From: Chytridium lagenaria
Taxonomy: Eukaryota > Chytridiomycota > Chytridiomycetes > Chytridiales > Chytridiaceae
Assembly (NCBI GenBank): GCA_025449115.1
Contig: JAHLKC010000102.1
Span: forward strand, 79,969-143,968
Length of the DNA: 64,000 nt
Direction: 5' to 3'
A program made the position numbers and the translations under genes. Shown in pieces: positions 1 through 16,689 of this stretch; position 1 is the first letter of the stretch; each line of letters opens with the position of its first letter. The notes beneath the pieces were generated by a model. That model ran no database searches. It was not told where the DNA came from and worked only from the letters and a program-made list of their open reading frames with translations.

Positions 1-3000
1 CTCATGAGAACATGAAGACCTTCCTGCTCAACACTGAGGAGAAGAACTTTAAGAGATTCCCGGATATCGTCCACGGCAGAGTCATTCTGCTCCAGCCCCT
101 CATAAGGGCCCCCATGATCTCAGATAGCCTACGGTTAAGCGCGTTTCCGGCCACAGTAACAAGAGAGCCAAGCGCACGTGCGTTAAAGCTTGAGATAGGC
201 TTTGATAGCAGCGTAGGGATGAGAACTGGGAAGACTACATTACTACGAACAGACATAATCTCCTTAAGCGCTCTAATGCGTAATTGGAAGCACCCCCTGA
301 AGCGCCCGCCTTAAGCTCATTAAGTAAACTTGGGAGCACCTCGTCAATAGCCTTGGGCCCAAGATGCTGGTGAAGCATGTCAAATGCCTGCGCAGCAACC
401 TCTCGGACCTCCTCCTCGGAGTCCATCAAAGCCTTACGAACAGAAGGCAAGCAGTCAAGGACAAAGTCCGCAACCCTGTGCCTTTCCAGCAGTGGCCATG
501 ATCTCGGTCATACCAATACACACGCCCTGTCGGGTATCGGGATCAGGCGACTCCAAACCTTGCTCCAGAATCGGCACAATCTCTTCCAATACCGCGTCAC
601 CAAGCTTCCGCACAAGTTCTCCAAGAGTACGTGCAGCAACCCCACGCTTATCGTACGACGGGCTGGCAAGCGATGAGATAATGAGTTTCATCAACACGGC
701 AAAATCTCCTTGAGCGTTCTCGGCGTGTTGTGAACAATACTCTTCCAGACGTGCAGGGAGGCTTGACGAACAATGGCGTTGTTGTCACTCCTGACAATGT
801 AAAGACTGGCAAGCACCGTGTGGTACCTGTCCCAAACCAAGAGCAGCAACAAGCGCCTGCCTCCCGTTCTCAGTTCCAAGAGTTTCATCTTCATTGGCAG
901 TTTCCGTATCAACACGACCGGAGATACCAGCAATCCGATACAGCAAATCTCCCATAAGCTGAATAGACGACTGCCTGATTCTCCAATTCTCGTCGAACAG
1001 CCCAGTCTCAAGCTCAGGCAGCAGCAAGTCAACAGCTGTCGTGGCATAATTCTTGACAACAACCCTACCCGCCTTAAGCGAAGTCTCCCGTACAGTCTCA
1101 GTCTCATCCGCCAATCCTCTCAAAATTGGCGGAATAATCGAACCGAGGTGAGCTTGGAAAGTCTCCCCAAACGTCGTAGGAAGATAAACCAACAGAGTCA
1201 TGAAGCCCTCCCTAACGTGCGGTCGGATCGACATGGCATTGTTAATAATGTCTGGAAGCAAGCCTTCCATACGCCCAACTCCGATGCCTGCAAGTACTTC
1301 GGAAAGACCTTGAGCAGCTCCAAACCTATCCACCGCCGAGTTCTCGCTCTTGAGGATAACAAGCAACTCAGAAACCAATCCAGGGAAGTTCACCTCTCCC
1401 ATTTTCTCAATCATGGATCCGAGGGCTCTAGCTGCAACACCCCTAGCTTCAGGTACAGGGTCCACTAAAACCTCCTTTAGCTTGGGCAGTAAGTTAGCCA
1501 GGTACGGAATCAAATCCTTCTGATCCGTTAGGGTGGCCATCTGACCCATGATCTGCGCTGCCTTCTTCTTGGTGTCCGTCGCGCGTTCAGTAAGACCTCT
1601 CTCAAGGATTGGCACAATAAGTGCGAGCGATGGTGCATCAATGTAGTGCACAAATGACGTCTCGAGAAGCGCAGAAAGCGCAGGAAGCGTCTTTGAGTTC
1701 GGGTCAACTAACGCAGCCAGAAGCGTAGGGACGAGTTCTTGAATTTCAGGATTCTGATGACTTGACCAAACACAGTCAAGGCCTGCTTGGCCGTTTCCTG
1801 GACCTTCATATGCGTATCAGCCAGGACCTCACAAAGTCTCGGCACAATGGTAGGTAGCGATAACGACAACTGCTTGGGGGCAAGGTACGCCATGGAACTC
1901 ATAACCTCGATAGCGCCTGTTTTGGTCCTCCAGTTCTTGTCCTCAAGTGCCCTCAAAATTGAAGGCATAACAAGCTTAACACAATGTCCAGAAAGCTTTG
2001 ACATGATAGCTTTGCAAGCATCATTGGTAGCCTCCCGCACCTCCCGCTGCACATCACCATAACAGACAAGAAGCAGAGGCAATATTTGAATCACGTAAGG
2101 TTCAAACAACCTCCCGAGTGACGTAGACAACGCTTCATAAGCAAACAAGGATCCCTCCCTCCTCTGAGCCAACTTCTTATCTTCAACGGCATCCTTTAAA
2201 GACGACATGATTCCGAACTCTTTCAAAGAGCTGATACCACGTCCACGAACAACGCCAGCAAGCCCATATGCAGCACCCCTACGATCTCCGTACCTCGGTG
2301 AATCGAACAACATTCGAAGAAGCCTTTGCACTAAAGCATCCACATTCTTCGTCATTCCTTTCACAAGCGGTGGCAAACAATCCGATACAGCAACCTGCAC
2401 AGCCTCTGAAGGAGTCTTGAGTGTCTCTACAAGCCGCTCAACAACTTCAGGAATGAGTTTATCAGACGGATCCAAATGTCTGGCGGCCGTTCCAAGGAGA
2501 ATAACCACAGATTCACGAACCCAATCGTGAGTCTTTGAAGTTCCCGCAGGAAGCGAGAGACAGTCAGAAAACAGCTTAAGGAGGAACGTCACATGGTCCT
2601 TCCCAGCACTGTCGATAGCAGCAACACCTGCATCAAGAAGCTGCGACCGAACACGCTCAGATCGATCACCGAGAGCCTCTTCGTCCATGAGAAAACGGAA
2701 GAGTGACTCAATAGTGGCCTTGGAATCAATGACAGGAGCACAAGCTTTAAGCGCCAAGGCGATACCGCTACGAGAGCGCCAGTCGTCTTCTTTTTCAAGA
2801 GAAGCAGCAACCACCATACCATATTCATCATACTCAGGGGTAGGAAGGACATTCTGAAAATGTAAGGCGTCAGATAGAGAACGCTTGACACAAAACATTC
2901 TCACCTTTTCATGGTAAAGCTTTTGCAAATCAGTAAAAGTCTTGGAAACTGAACTCGGAAGGTTTTCTAGAGCCTCACACAGGGCGCGGCCGGCACTGGC

Positions 3001-6000
3001 TCGAATCTCAGGCACCTTGTAGGCTATAAACCTTGTTTAGTCTATAATTTATCTGTACCTCCCATTTGGGGGGTAAACAAGCAGAACTCACTAATCAACT
3101 CCAAAATGTTTCCTAGAATTACATCCGTTACCTTCGCCTCCTCTCCATTCCACAACTCCCAGACCCTCTCTGCTTCCGTGCAAATAGTTTCATCCTCATC
3201 ATACATCAGAGTCCAAACTCTGGCGCCCGCAACACCGTCCAAACAACCAGTAGGGCGTCGGCAAATGCAACAACCCCCTCAAGGAAGCTTCCCTCGCAAC
3301 ACCCTCCGCACTTAAAAGCGCATCCAACAGCTCTACACTCACAGCCTGCTCATCCCGTGCCATTGCTTCTCTAGCCTCCTTAATCTCAATCACATCCTCA
3401 ACATCAAGACTCTCCATCTCCTCCTCGCTCACATCATCACTTGCAGCAGCGTCTTCCATCGCCATACAGAGTGTAAGGAGACCTTCACGTGCAGCACCGT
3501 GGAGACGGGGGTACCGCGTCAAAAGCTCAACCAGATCGCGGATCATAGCTCGGCGGGGGACCATGTGGGATCCACCGAGTCCAACGTGGGCAATGAGTAT
3601 ATCGGATGCGACCATAGTAAGCTCAGTGCGGATCTTTTCTTTCATGGAAGCGGCACGACCTTCTCTGAGAATAAGGGCAGAGAGGAGCGGGAAGAGAAGG
3701 GCGAAACTACCGGGTGACAGAGGGTTGGACGCGGTGAATTCGGATTTTGCGGAAACGAGTAGTTTTGTGACAGTTACTGTTTCGGTTCGTAGAAAAGATC
3801 GTGTTAAATCTCAACAATACAAGAAAGAAAGGAATGGAGAAAACAAAGGTTGCTGGACTTAAAACAAGAAAGAAGCAGAAGCCAACACTCAAATAACATA
3901 CCTGCGAGGTCCTTCTTAAATGCTTCCTTTGGCAAACCTTCCTCACCCTCTACAACACCCATCAGCCTGAACATAGCTGTGTCCCATCCCAATTCCACGA
4001 ACCTCACAACCCTCAAGTCCAAAACAGATCCAGCAAGTTTTCTAAATAGACTAATAGCCCTTTTTCCAACAATAACACCTTCTCTAGTCCCTTCCACCAA
4101 CTCCCTTGCAACAACCTTAAGTACGCCCTCAACAACCCTTCCAATCCACATCTCCATCGCCTCTCTCGGCTCATCCCCAATAGCCCTCGACACTCCCTCA
4201 ACAACAGCCTCCAGCACATCGATCCATCCCAAAACACCATCCCTAATTTCATTGACGCGTCGCCGAATTTCACTCTCCTTCTCGAGCTGAACCCTCTCCA
4301 TCTCTTTCTCAGCTTTGGCAGCAGCATTCGCTTTGCCAGCTCCATTCTTCTTCTCAGCCGCCGCCTGCTTGACACTAATTCTAACTTCGTCCTTCACAAC
4401 CCGTCCCTTCTTCCCAACAACATCAATGACAAGTACACCCTCCTGTCCCCTCCAAATTTCAACCTCCTTCGCAGTAACGCCTTCGCCTCCTCTGATTCCC
4501 TCAATAACCCTCTCCATAACACTCCTCATAACAATTGTGGGTGGATCTTCGTCCAAAGGCTTAAGGCTCCAAGCGTCGCCTGCCTCACACTTGCGGGAAC
4601 CCCAACAAGCCCTCCAAGGGTTGCATCTCCTGCATTCTTCCCCAACCATCCCTCAATCCGTCCACCTCCAAGCTCGCCAACAAGCTCCCCAGCCTCAACC
4701 CCCACATCGGAAACACAGCCGAATCCACGCATCACTCCCAACAACCTCAGTCACACCCTTATGCGAGGCTAAAATAACCAAGTCCATCATAAATTCCCTG
4801 ACACTTTTACGTTCACTAAAATCACCTTTAGGTGTCATAGCCATAATGGCTCCGAAAACCCTCTCCCCATGTCCATTTGCAATAAGGACATTGCCGACCC
4901 CAATCCTTCCAACATTTCCAACCCTCATAAACGCTGCATCGTGACTCTCCACCAACTCGCGAATGCGTTCACATGATTCACGGCGGACTTGGTAAAGCGA
5001 GGATGTGAGAAGGAAGCCGAGGGCCATTCGCAAGCGGTGTGATTTCAGCAACGGTTCCAGAGCCAACAGTGAGCCGATAGAGGTCTGCGTCACGGAGAAT
5101 ATGAAGGATACAGCGGAGGAACACAAGTTGGTCGTCAACGGTAGTGAGAAGCTTGGGGTAATATTTGTCGTTCAAAAACCACGTTTTTGGAGCCAGAAGT
5201 GTCGCAAGGAAACTTCTTTTTCTCCACAAGGGTGGCTAAAGTACCATGTCAAATTAGACGAATCAATAACGTCCAGAATAAAGAAAAGCAAAGTAAAGGA
5301 TAAAGTTTATGCAAAAAAAAGGGCGAACAGCAACCTGTAGATATACTCACCGAACTCTTTTCCACCTGCCTTCTTCTCCTCCTCCAAACACCCTAGCACC
5401 CACCTAACACCCAAGTACCCTTCTGCGATCACAGCCCCCTCTTTCTTACTATCTAATAACGCAATTCCAGCTTTCCCAACCCGATCAACAACTCCAACGA
5501 CCCCCTCAAAACTTTCCTTCCGTCCTTCAAACTTCTCCAAACATGACAAGTAGCATTTTCTTGCCAAACTTTTCGGATCCGCCAATCCTTTGTTTACAAA
5601 AGCGATGGCGGTGGTGTCGGAATTGATGTGACGGGAGAGAGCGTGTAGGGAGGCGTTTAAAGTGGGTTCAATAGTTTCTTTTGTGATAAGGGGCGGAAGG
5701 GCGGTAAGGATTTTCTTAGAGACGGTGGGAACGGAGGGAAGGACAGATAGAGCGGTGTAGTATAACACCCGGTGATCGGGAGTCGGCGACTTAGCTAATA
5801 TGTCGTCAATACAAAAATGAGTTGAAGAAATACCTGAAAATGCTTTCACAACAATATCAACAACTCCTTCCAAGGCTTTCTCATCGCTGCTCTTTCCAGC
5901 AAGCGTTTCAAAAAGTGCGACAGCGTCGCTACGTACAGAATCGGTTGTAGATTTCATATGGGCTATAAAAAAAAAACATCAATATGTTGAGACAAACTTA

Positions 6001-7327
6001 GATTGGGTTTACTTTAGTAACGAGTCGGCGAATTTTTCTTTAAAGATTGCGGTAACGTCGAATGATACAGACAAAAAGATGTGGTTGTAGATTCGAATAA
6101 TAATTTCAGGGGAGCGCAGCATGAGACGGTCGGCGTTTGCAAGTATTTCAGCTTGAAGAAAAGCAGGGGTTGTAAATTTTTGGAAAAAGGTGAAGTAGCT
6201 TGACTAGAAGACGAAAAAAAAAGAAATAGTAAGCCCGTAGGTTTCAACCGTAAAATGCCGTATATAGCTTTAGCAAGGAAAAATGTAGCAAATTAACTCA
6301 CCAAAACAGCATCAGGGATCACGGTTTTGGAAGTAGCAGCCAACACTGTTTTCACGAATAACCCACAATCTCTTGCTTCCTCTTCTCCACACTCTCCTCC
6401 AAATCTTTCCTAACGGCCACATCCACGGCTGCACCAACAATAAGGCACCATTTCACCTCCACTTCTTTCAACGCAACATCCAGACAAATATCCACCCCAC
6501 GCGCCAAGAAACGCCTTGTAAGGTTCGTCGCCTGTCGAAGAATTTGGGTCGAGCGTGACTTTTTGTCAAAGGACGGAGAGGTGAAGAGAGCAAGAGTGAC
6601 GGCGTGGAAAAGAGTCGCGTGAGAGTTGAGCAAGGAGCGGAAAGTGGCAGATGTGAGATGGTTGGTGGGCGTGGGAAGGGGCTTTTTAAGAAGGGAAAGT
6701 TCGAGGAGCTTGGAGGTCCATTTAAGGTGGTTAAAGAGAATTGAGGGCGAGATGGCAGCGCTGTTAAACCGAAAAAAGAATGAGAATGGGACCACTTGTC
6801 TGTAGGCATGATTCTGGATGATGATGTACATGAAAAAGGATGCCGGTGCGTGTTTTTCTAGGGCACTGCAGCGAAGCAAGAAAAATAAACACCCACATCG
6901 CCATGTCCTTAACCTTGTCTTCAAACACCTTAGAGACAACCTTCATTACAGCATGATCGACTGTTCCGTCACCCTCACTCCTCGCCTTCTTGCATAGCTC
7001 CACCAGCAATGTCATCACTGCCTTCCGTGCATTATCATGGAACCTCGTGAGGGTCTTCACCATGATAATAACAACCCCTCTCAATGTCTTCTCATCAGGC
7101 AAACCTCCTTGTCTCACTTTTAAAGATGCACCATGGAACACGGCCACACGACGTGTGAGAGAGGTTTCCAAAAGGGTTGGGGCCAGCGTTGTGATGAGAA
7201 ATTGCGGCCATGGGACGTCCAGGTCCGAAGCGGTTAGCGCATTGCTGAGATCTTCTTCGGAGAGGTTAGGAGGCGGATGGTCGTAGTCGTCCATGTCGGA
7301 CTCGGAGTCGTCATCGCGGGGTGGCAT
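1..7327 (-). CDS. GCN1: GCN1, translational activator of the eIF2-alpha kinase GCN2 (3' end beyond window)
   Basis: GCN1 is a giant HEAT-repeat protein that binds ribosomes and activates the kinase GCN2 during amino-acid starvation. The start is the ATG at 7327, opening with an acidic [20 protein letters not shown] repeats fill the rest. About 1.75-3.0 kb encodes the eEF3-like block (motifs [16 protein letters not shown] and [19 protein letters not shown]). About 0.1-1.7 kb encodes the following HEAT array, including [13 protein letters not shown] and [16 protein letters not shown]; in the family this region reaches the GCN2-binding part. The last few hundred residues are missing at the window edge. 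Clear introns are 3024-3091, 3777-3901 and 6204-6301; others lie near 5240-5352, 5960-6010 and 6772-6891. One-base frame breaks occur near 265, 475, 700, 835, 1750, 3240, 4560, 4735, 5040 and 6356. I take them as sequence errors because both sides match the family. Divergent from the C1-THF synthase gene. Confidence 0.93.
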
Positions 7328-8927
7328 TGTTAATGTCGATTAACGTGATTGCCGAATCCAGGGTAAGCTTCAACCAAGTTTCTTTACTTTTCTCACTAAA
7401 ACTGTTCCAGCAATAGATCGTTGAGGCTAAGCTCGATAATAATTGGGGATGTGCTATGGAGAGCGTCGTTTCGATTCGCAATGGGTGGTCTTCTGCGAAG
7501 CGAAACGGTTTTTGGTAAGAAAAAAAAAGCGAAATGTTGGCAACTTCGAACAAAGTCTTCGTCGGAGAAATAGAAAGTGTGCATGAGCATGCACAAACAC
7601 GATGTGCTAAGCGGGCGACGACCTTGGGCGAGAAGAGAGTATCAGCAATGGAATTACTGTAGATGATTTTATGAGAGAAAGGTATATGGGGAGGATTATA
7701 TGACGTGGCCAGCTGTAGCTGTTGCGTTCATCCGAGTGCTGATTCCGGACACTATGGACATGGATTGAGGGCGATGAAAGGGAAGCGCCGCTTTGTTGTT
7801 ACCCGTATGATACGGCGATGGTTTAATGGATAAATGAGGCGGACAGATCAGGCATTACTCTCTTATTAGCTATGAATGCTCTAGGAATTCATAGATTTAC
7901 CTAGAAGAGTTTAAACGGAGTCAACCAGATGCTGAGGAAGAAAGGTACATTGGACGAATGAGGCAGACAGTGACCACTACTGCAATGGGCGGAGAACGGA
8001 ATGTTCAGCAGTGTTTTATCCCAGTACCATTACAAAAAACGCGTGGAAGACGTTGCTGCAGGCTCGAAAGTATTTAACGATTTCGCCCCTTCACACTCCA
8101 TGCCCTTAGGGTATAGAGTTAGGCGAGTCAACAGACGCCATAACGAATTCTCGGACGGTGTCGCTCCGTAACCTAAGTGATCCAGCTTGGGTAGTACCAT
8201 CTGGACGTACATGCCTGTGAAGTATCGGTCTCATGCCAGCCTTGATACAAAACGCGATGCGTAAAGCAGCTTGATACTAGCCCCCACTGTCTTCTCTAGG
8301 AGTTTGCGTTCTTACAGTCGGAACTGCGGCTCCAGTGATGATGCAAACCAAGGCAATACCGTCCGTCTTGGCCCTAAAAGGCGCCAACCTCCGTATAATC
8401 AACCCCAGCCAAAATGATTACAGCTAACAAACGGACGGCCTCTTTCCAAAGACAGGGTTTAAGGATGACGCTTCATTACAGCAATGCAGTAGTGAATCAG
8501 AGGTGCACCGCCCCTCATCATCTTACATACAGTCTTTGCCCCTTTCCATATGCCGATAGACAAGCGGGTTGTTCGCCCCCAAAAAAACGGGATTTTGGGG
8601 TTTTTTTTAAAAAAAAAAAAAAAACAGAAAATCGGGCCATTCCATGTTGCAAGGTGTCCAGAAGTTTTATAGCTCCAACACCGCCTGCATTTCATATCGT
8701 CGTTACCACCGTCTGTCAACTGTATCGCGGCACCTCTTCATCTCCATCCCGACATCATCAGCAGCGTCTTCATCGGGACACGCCTTCATCACTGCGCACT
8801 CCCGTCAACACTCCCATTACACGCAAAAGCCCTCATCAAAGCTCTTGCATTCAACATCCCATCAAGGGACAAGCCTCCCTCTCCTTCCTCAACCTCGTCA
8901 CTCTATCTCCGTATCCAGGATCCCGTC
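7328..8927. other. Intergenic spacer between divergent GCN1 and C1-THF synthase genes
   Basis: No convincing coding region. It must hold the promoters of both flanking genes. Near 8581-8625 there is a C4A-type run, a matching T4G4 run and a poly-A stretch of about 16, which together form a weak inverted repeat. The short ORFs here lack family resemblance. Nothing else recognised. Confidence 0.6.
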
Positions 8928-12398
<3,471 letters not shown>

Positions 12399-12716
12399 AA
12401 TGTTCCTTTTAATGACATACGTTCCCTTTCGCTCATATCCAATAATTATTCTGCTTTTGTTTTTTTTTTTGTACGCATCATTTTGGATGCCTCTCACCTT
12501 TGCGTCAGTTGTCACTGTCGTGATTTCAGTTATGGTTTAAAACCAACTTTGTTTTTAAGATGCTGCTGTTTTTTTATGTATCTTACTTTGATACAGTTTA
12601 AACATTTAGTTCTACTAAGCGTTTTGATTATGACGTGCCTTCCTTGTTGTCCGGCGCCACCCACTTGCAGGATGTAGTACGTAGTACCCACAGAGCTATG
12701 CCAGACAATTGTAGAA
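12399..12716. other. Short spacer between C1-THF synthase and aldehyde dehydrogenase
   Basis: 318 nt, T-rich in its first half, which fits a 3' untranslated region. No ORF or RNA gene recognised. It must also hold the promoter of the aldehyde dehydrogenase gene, but I see no clear TATA element. Confidence 0.5.
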
Positions 12717-14691
12717 ATGTCGGCTCAACTACTGAAATCAATCTCGTCCTCCTTTGTGAATGGCTCGTTCAAACCATCCCAAGGAAGCCTTCACGCGATC
12801 ATCAGTCCGGTGACTGAATCTGTCGTCGCAAACATCCGTGAGGCTTCCGTTTCTGACGTCCATGCTGCCGTAAGTGCCGCAAGATCAGCTCTGAACGGAC
12901 CCTGGGAAAATGGAAGGATCGCAAAGAAGGTACGTGTATCCTTTCTTGTGCTTCGCGAGCAACTCGTGTTGTTCCATAAAAGGATTCGAGAAGACATTAA
13001 TGCGTTCGTCAATACAGAGATGCGATGCTGAAGCTGGCTGATGCAATGGAATCTCGGGCAGAAGACTTTGCGATCGCAGAAGCTGTGACAGGGAAGCCCA
13101 TCACGGATGCGCGGCGGATGTAACTGCGAGTATTGATTGCATGAGGTTCTTTGCTGGTGGGTTCTGTCGATGTCCTTATGTTTTGCTGATAGCGTTTAGG
13201 GTTTTGCGATAAGATATATGCTAGATCTTTTAGCTATGGACCTAATCTTCGGACGTATACTTTACGTGAGCCGTTGGGAGTTTGCGGGCTTATTACGAGT
13301 TTCAATTATCCTCTGTGTGAGTTTATTTTGTGTTTCTTTTTAGTTATCTCATACTCAATTTTCATTTAAAGTGCTAGCAACCTGGAAACTTGCACCTGCG
13401 CTAGCAGCTGGCAACACTGTCATTCTTAAACCCGCTCGTCAAACCCCCTTCTCCTCTCTCCTTCTGGCCTCCGTGTCATCCTCCGCCAACCCAATTCTTC
13501 CACCTGGCGTTCTTAACGTCCTGCTAGGTGGGCCTAGCATCGGCCAGGCATTAGTGACGCATCGTGATACTGCCAAAATCTCGTTTACTGGATCAACGGC
13601 CGTTGGACGAAGGGTCGGTGCCGAGGCGGTTGCGAATGGACCTGGTATGAGGAGAACGGCGCTGGAGCTTGGAGGGAAGAACGCCATAATTGTATGTGGG
13701 GATGCTGATTTGGAAGCGGCAGTGGGGCATACCATTGAAGCGTCTTTTTGTGAGTCATAGCGGTTCCTTTTAATGTCCTGTCATTTCTTTGATTTTGGGT
13801 GTATCTCCGTTGTGGTTTTAATTTACGATTAGCTAATGCTGGGCAAAATTGCTGTGCGGGATCTCGGATTTTCGTGCATTCCAGTGTTTACGATGATTTC
13901 CTGGGGTTGTTGAAGGACCGTGCGAGCAAGCTTCGGATAGGTGATCCAATGGATGAAGCAACTCAGATTGGGCCTTTAGGTAAGCTTATCACCCAACATT
14001 TCGTAGTTGATAGCTTCTTTCCTTCTTTTCTCTTCATTTACTCACCTAATTTTTGCAGTGGATGGAAATGCCCTTCGCAAGGTGCAAACCTTTGTTGATA
14101 ATGGAGTTCGTGACGGTTTAGATTTAGTTTTGGGGGGTAGTCCCGTAGATGGAAAAGGATTCTTTGTCAGGCCAACAAGTAAACTATCTTTTTTTAAATT
14201 CGCAGCCTCACCTTTTTTAAAATAGTTTTTAAGAACGTACCCGATAATCACGCAATAGCAACTGAAGAGATCTTTGGTCCCGTCGTTGCCGTTTTAAAAC
14301 CGTATGTATTGCTGTTTTTACAAAAAGAACTTCCTACCGGGTTATTCTAATTATCAATAGGTTTGAAACAATGGATGAAGTTATAGAACGCGCAAACGAC
14401 ACGCCATACGGTTTAGCTGCTGGAGTGATGACGACGTCTATAGTTAATGCTGAGCGATGTGTGTCTGGCCTGAAAAGCGGATTTGTATGGGTCAATACTT
14501 ACAACTTTGTACCGCCATTTTTGCCTTTAGGGGGTTCACGTGAAAGTGGTTAGTAACAAGTTTGCATTTGTTTACGCTATGGTTGGATACACATTTACCC
14601 TTGTGATTTTCTTTTAGGATACGGAAAAGATTGCGGGCTTGAAGCTATTGATGAGTTTACGTTTACAAAGTCGGTTTATAGTTCATTTTAA
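12717..14691 (+). CDS. NAD(P)-dependent aldehyde dehydrogenase (ALDH superfamily)
   Basis: Oxidises an aldehyde to its carboxylate. The substrate cannot be told from sequence; ALDH1/betaine-aldehyde-type is likely. In order, the protein shows the substrate/NAD region LREPLGVCGLITSFNYPL, the cofactor segment AGNTVILKPARQTPFSS, the Rossmann turn ISFTGSTAVGRRV, the general-base glutamate in LELGGKNAIIV, the catalytic cysteine in NAGQNCCAGSR, then EEIFGPVVAV and GFVWVNTYN. The usual proline of the (P)WNFP/PFNYP motif is serine here. Start is ATG 12717 (MSAQLLKSISSSF), stop at 14689-14691. At least seven introns, for example near 12929-13011, 13157-13200, 13316-13373, 13751-13830, 13980-14059, 14181-14260 and 14548-14618. 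Frame breaks near 13012 and 13118 probably reflect indel errors. Downstream of, and co-oriented with, C1-THF synthase. Confidence 0.88.
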
Positions 14692-15252
14692 GCTGCATCA
14701 AAATCCGCTTTATTTCGGTTAGGCGGAATGACATTCATTAAATTGCTTCGGAATGGCATCCTTAAGCTATTCGATCATCTCGTAGCTTTTTATATAAATG
14801 CTGAATTTTTTTTGCAGCCATTCCTTTTGTTTATGGTCAGGCAACCTCCCTGCTGCCTGATTCGCGTCGTTGAGTTTAGATGAGTATATGCACATAACTG
14901 ATGTCGTATTCCCGTCACGAGGGTGGATGATTTTTGCAGCTTCTGAAAACCTTATTGAGTAGGTTGTAAGGATGTGAGCCCTGTTGCTGCAGCAGTGTCG
15001 AGAAAGGGTGTCTGTATTTGGTTGTTGTCTTTCTTCAAGTTTTGCGGGACCCATGGCGTTGTAGTGGTAATGTAGAGGTTTGGCGATGGTTTTGATTTTT
15101 GGTAGAAACATTACTGATACATATGTATGTAAATATATAATAATTAGCATCATCCATTTAGCCCCTAAAAAAAACAGAGTCCGTTTCATAAGGTAGCCAA
15201 TTTTGGTATGTGTCCAGACATATCAAATGAAGTCCTTTTTTTGATTCAAGAC
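14692..15252. other. Intergenic spacer
   Basis: No supported gene. A minus-strand ORF of 140 codons covers part of it (14767-15189), but it resembles nothing and overlaps the probable 3' UTR of the aldehyde dehydrogenase. Promoter of the F-box/ankyrin gene is presumably here. Confidence 0.45.
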
Positions 15253-16638
15253 ATGCCAGAGTTCCCAGACTATGTCTTCTCAGTACCAGGGCCATCTTCG
15301 ATCGGATGGGCTTCCTTCTCAGATGTCAAGACTGTAGTGGTGAGTGATTCTGTCAATGGCTTAAAATGTTGCTCTCTTTGATAACTGAACTTCTTGACCA
15401 GCGTCTTGGGAAAGCGAGCTTTACTGATTTGCCTCTGGAAGTGATCTTACGAATCCTCTGCGTCCCTCAGGGCAAGCCTCGTTTTGGCCAAGTTCGACCG
15501 ATCAATCGACTTCGTATGCTCAACTACCTGTCTGCTACATGCCGCCGTCTTCGATCGTCGTTGTGGGAGTCCCCTCATGCCGTCGCAAGAGTCATCCTAA
15601 CTCAAAATGGAATGGATGTCATGAAGGCTATCAACTTTTTTCTGAAGTTGATTAAAGGCAACAGCATAACATGGCCTTGTAAAGGGCATCCGCTGGGGAG
15701 CAGCTTTGAGGTGGACACTTTTCATGGCATTATCGGAAAGCGAATTTTAAGCAGCGATGAGATCCATTCAATATTGACGACAGCTCTCTTCAGAAAGGAC
15801 TTGAAGTTAACACAGGCTCTCTTGGACATGGGAGCCGACGTAAATCATGAAGTAGCTGGCCATTTGTCATTTGGTCTGCTCTTGCTGGGGTCAGAAGTGT
15901 TGATGATCCCGGCTTGCTATCGTCGGATGTTTCTGTCACGTGGTCTCAACCTCAATCATCCAAGCAGCATTGAAGGCTTTTGGAGAGCTGCCGAATATAA
16001 CGCCTGTGTTGAGGTCATGTTTCTACTGGAGCATAGTGGAATTGATGTTGATGTTGCCGATACTCCTGCTGGAGGGGATCGTACAGCCCTGATTAAAGCA
16101 TGCAGGTATAACCACGTGGAAATGGCAAGGCTTTTGATCGATCACGGCGCTGACGTCAACTATGGGCCGGGTCTTCCTCTTGCCTATGCAGCTGGCAACG
16201 GCAATCGTGAATTGATCGATCTTCTTGTTTCACGAGGTGCTGATGTTAAAGCAATACCACCGTCTCACCGGCGCGGACCTATTGCCGAGCTATGTTGTCT
16301 CTAGTAAGGCCGGAGCCACTCCTGAGCTTTTGGAACATTTGATTCAAATCGGATGCCCAATTTACGCGAACGAAGGTCGTATGCACTTAATCATTGTGCA
16401 TGTCATGGGAAAGCAAGTTTAATGAAGGTGCTTTTGAGATGTGGGGCAGAACCGAATCCTTGGGCTTGTGGCGGCGTGCGAGTTGGGAAAAATTGAGATC
16501 GTAGAAATTCTTCTTGATGAAGGCGTGAGGTAGCTGGAGATTCTGTTAGACTGCATCTGATATGCTAACAAGTTGGGACGAGTGGATTTGGCAACAAAAT
16601 TGGCGCAGGGATCGTTAAATGATGAGGTGGATTCTTGA
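15253..16638 (+). CDS. F-box and ankyrin-repeat protein
   Basis: Probable substrate receptor of an SCF ubiquitin ligase: the F-box would dock Skp1 and the ankyrin repeats would bind the target. A 29-codon leader exon (15253-15339, starting MPEFPDYVFSVPG) is joined in phase by an intron at 15340-15401. The main exon opens with the F-box (FTDLPLEVILRILCV, then YLSATCRRLRSSLWES). Ankyrin repeats follow: KLTQALLDMGADVNHE, RTALIKACRYNHVEMARLL, DHGADVNYG and ELIDLLVSRGADV. The open frame stops at 16304, but ankyrin-like coding continues in other frames (ATPELLEHLIQIGCPI, LGKIEIVEILLDEGV, VDLATKLAQG) to a stop at 16638. The 3' third is therefore frameshifted by error or decay. Targets cannot be predicted. 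Start codon moderately sure because the leader exon splices in frame. Confidence 0.75.
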
Positions 16639-16689
16639 TATGAGCGATTGTAGTTTATTTCTTTTTTGTTGATTATTCATATAAAATCC

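Noticed and set aside
5796..5834. A 39-nt in-frame GT...AG segment in GCN1
   Set aside because: Removing it improves the match to the family (FS joined to [11 protein letters not shown]), but 39 nt is short for a spliceosomal intron. Left undecided and not annotated as a separate intron.
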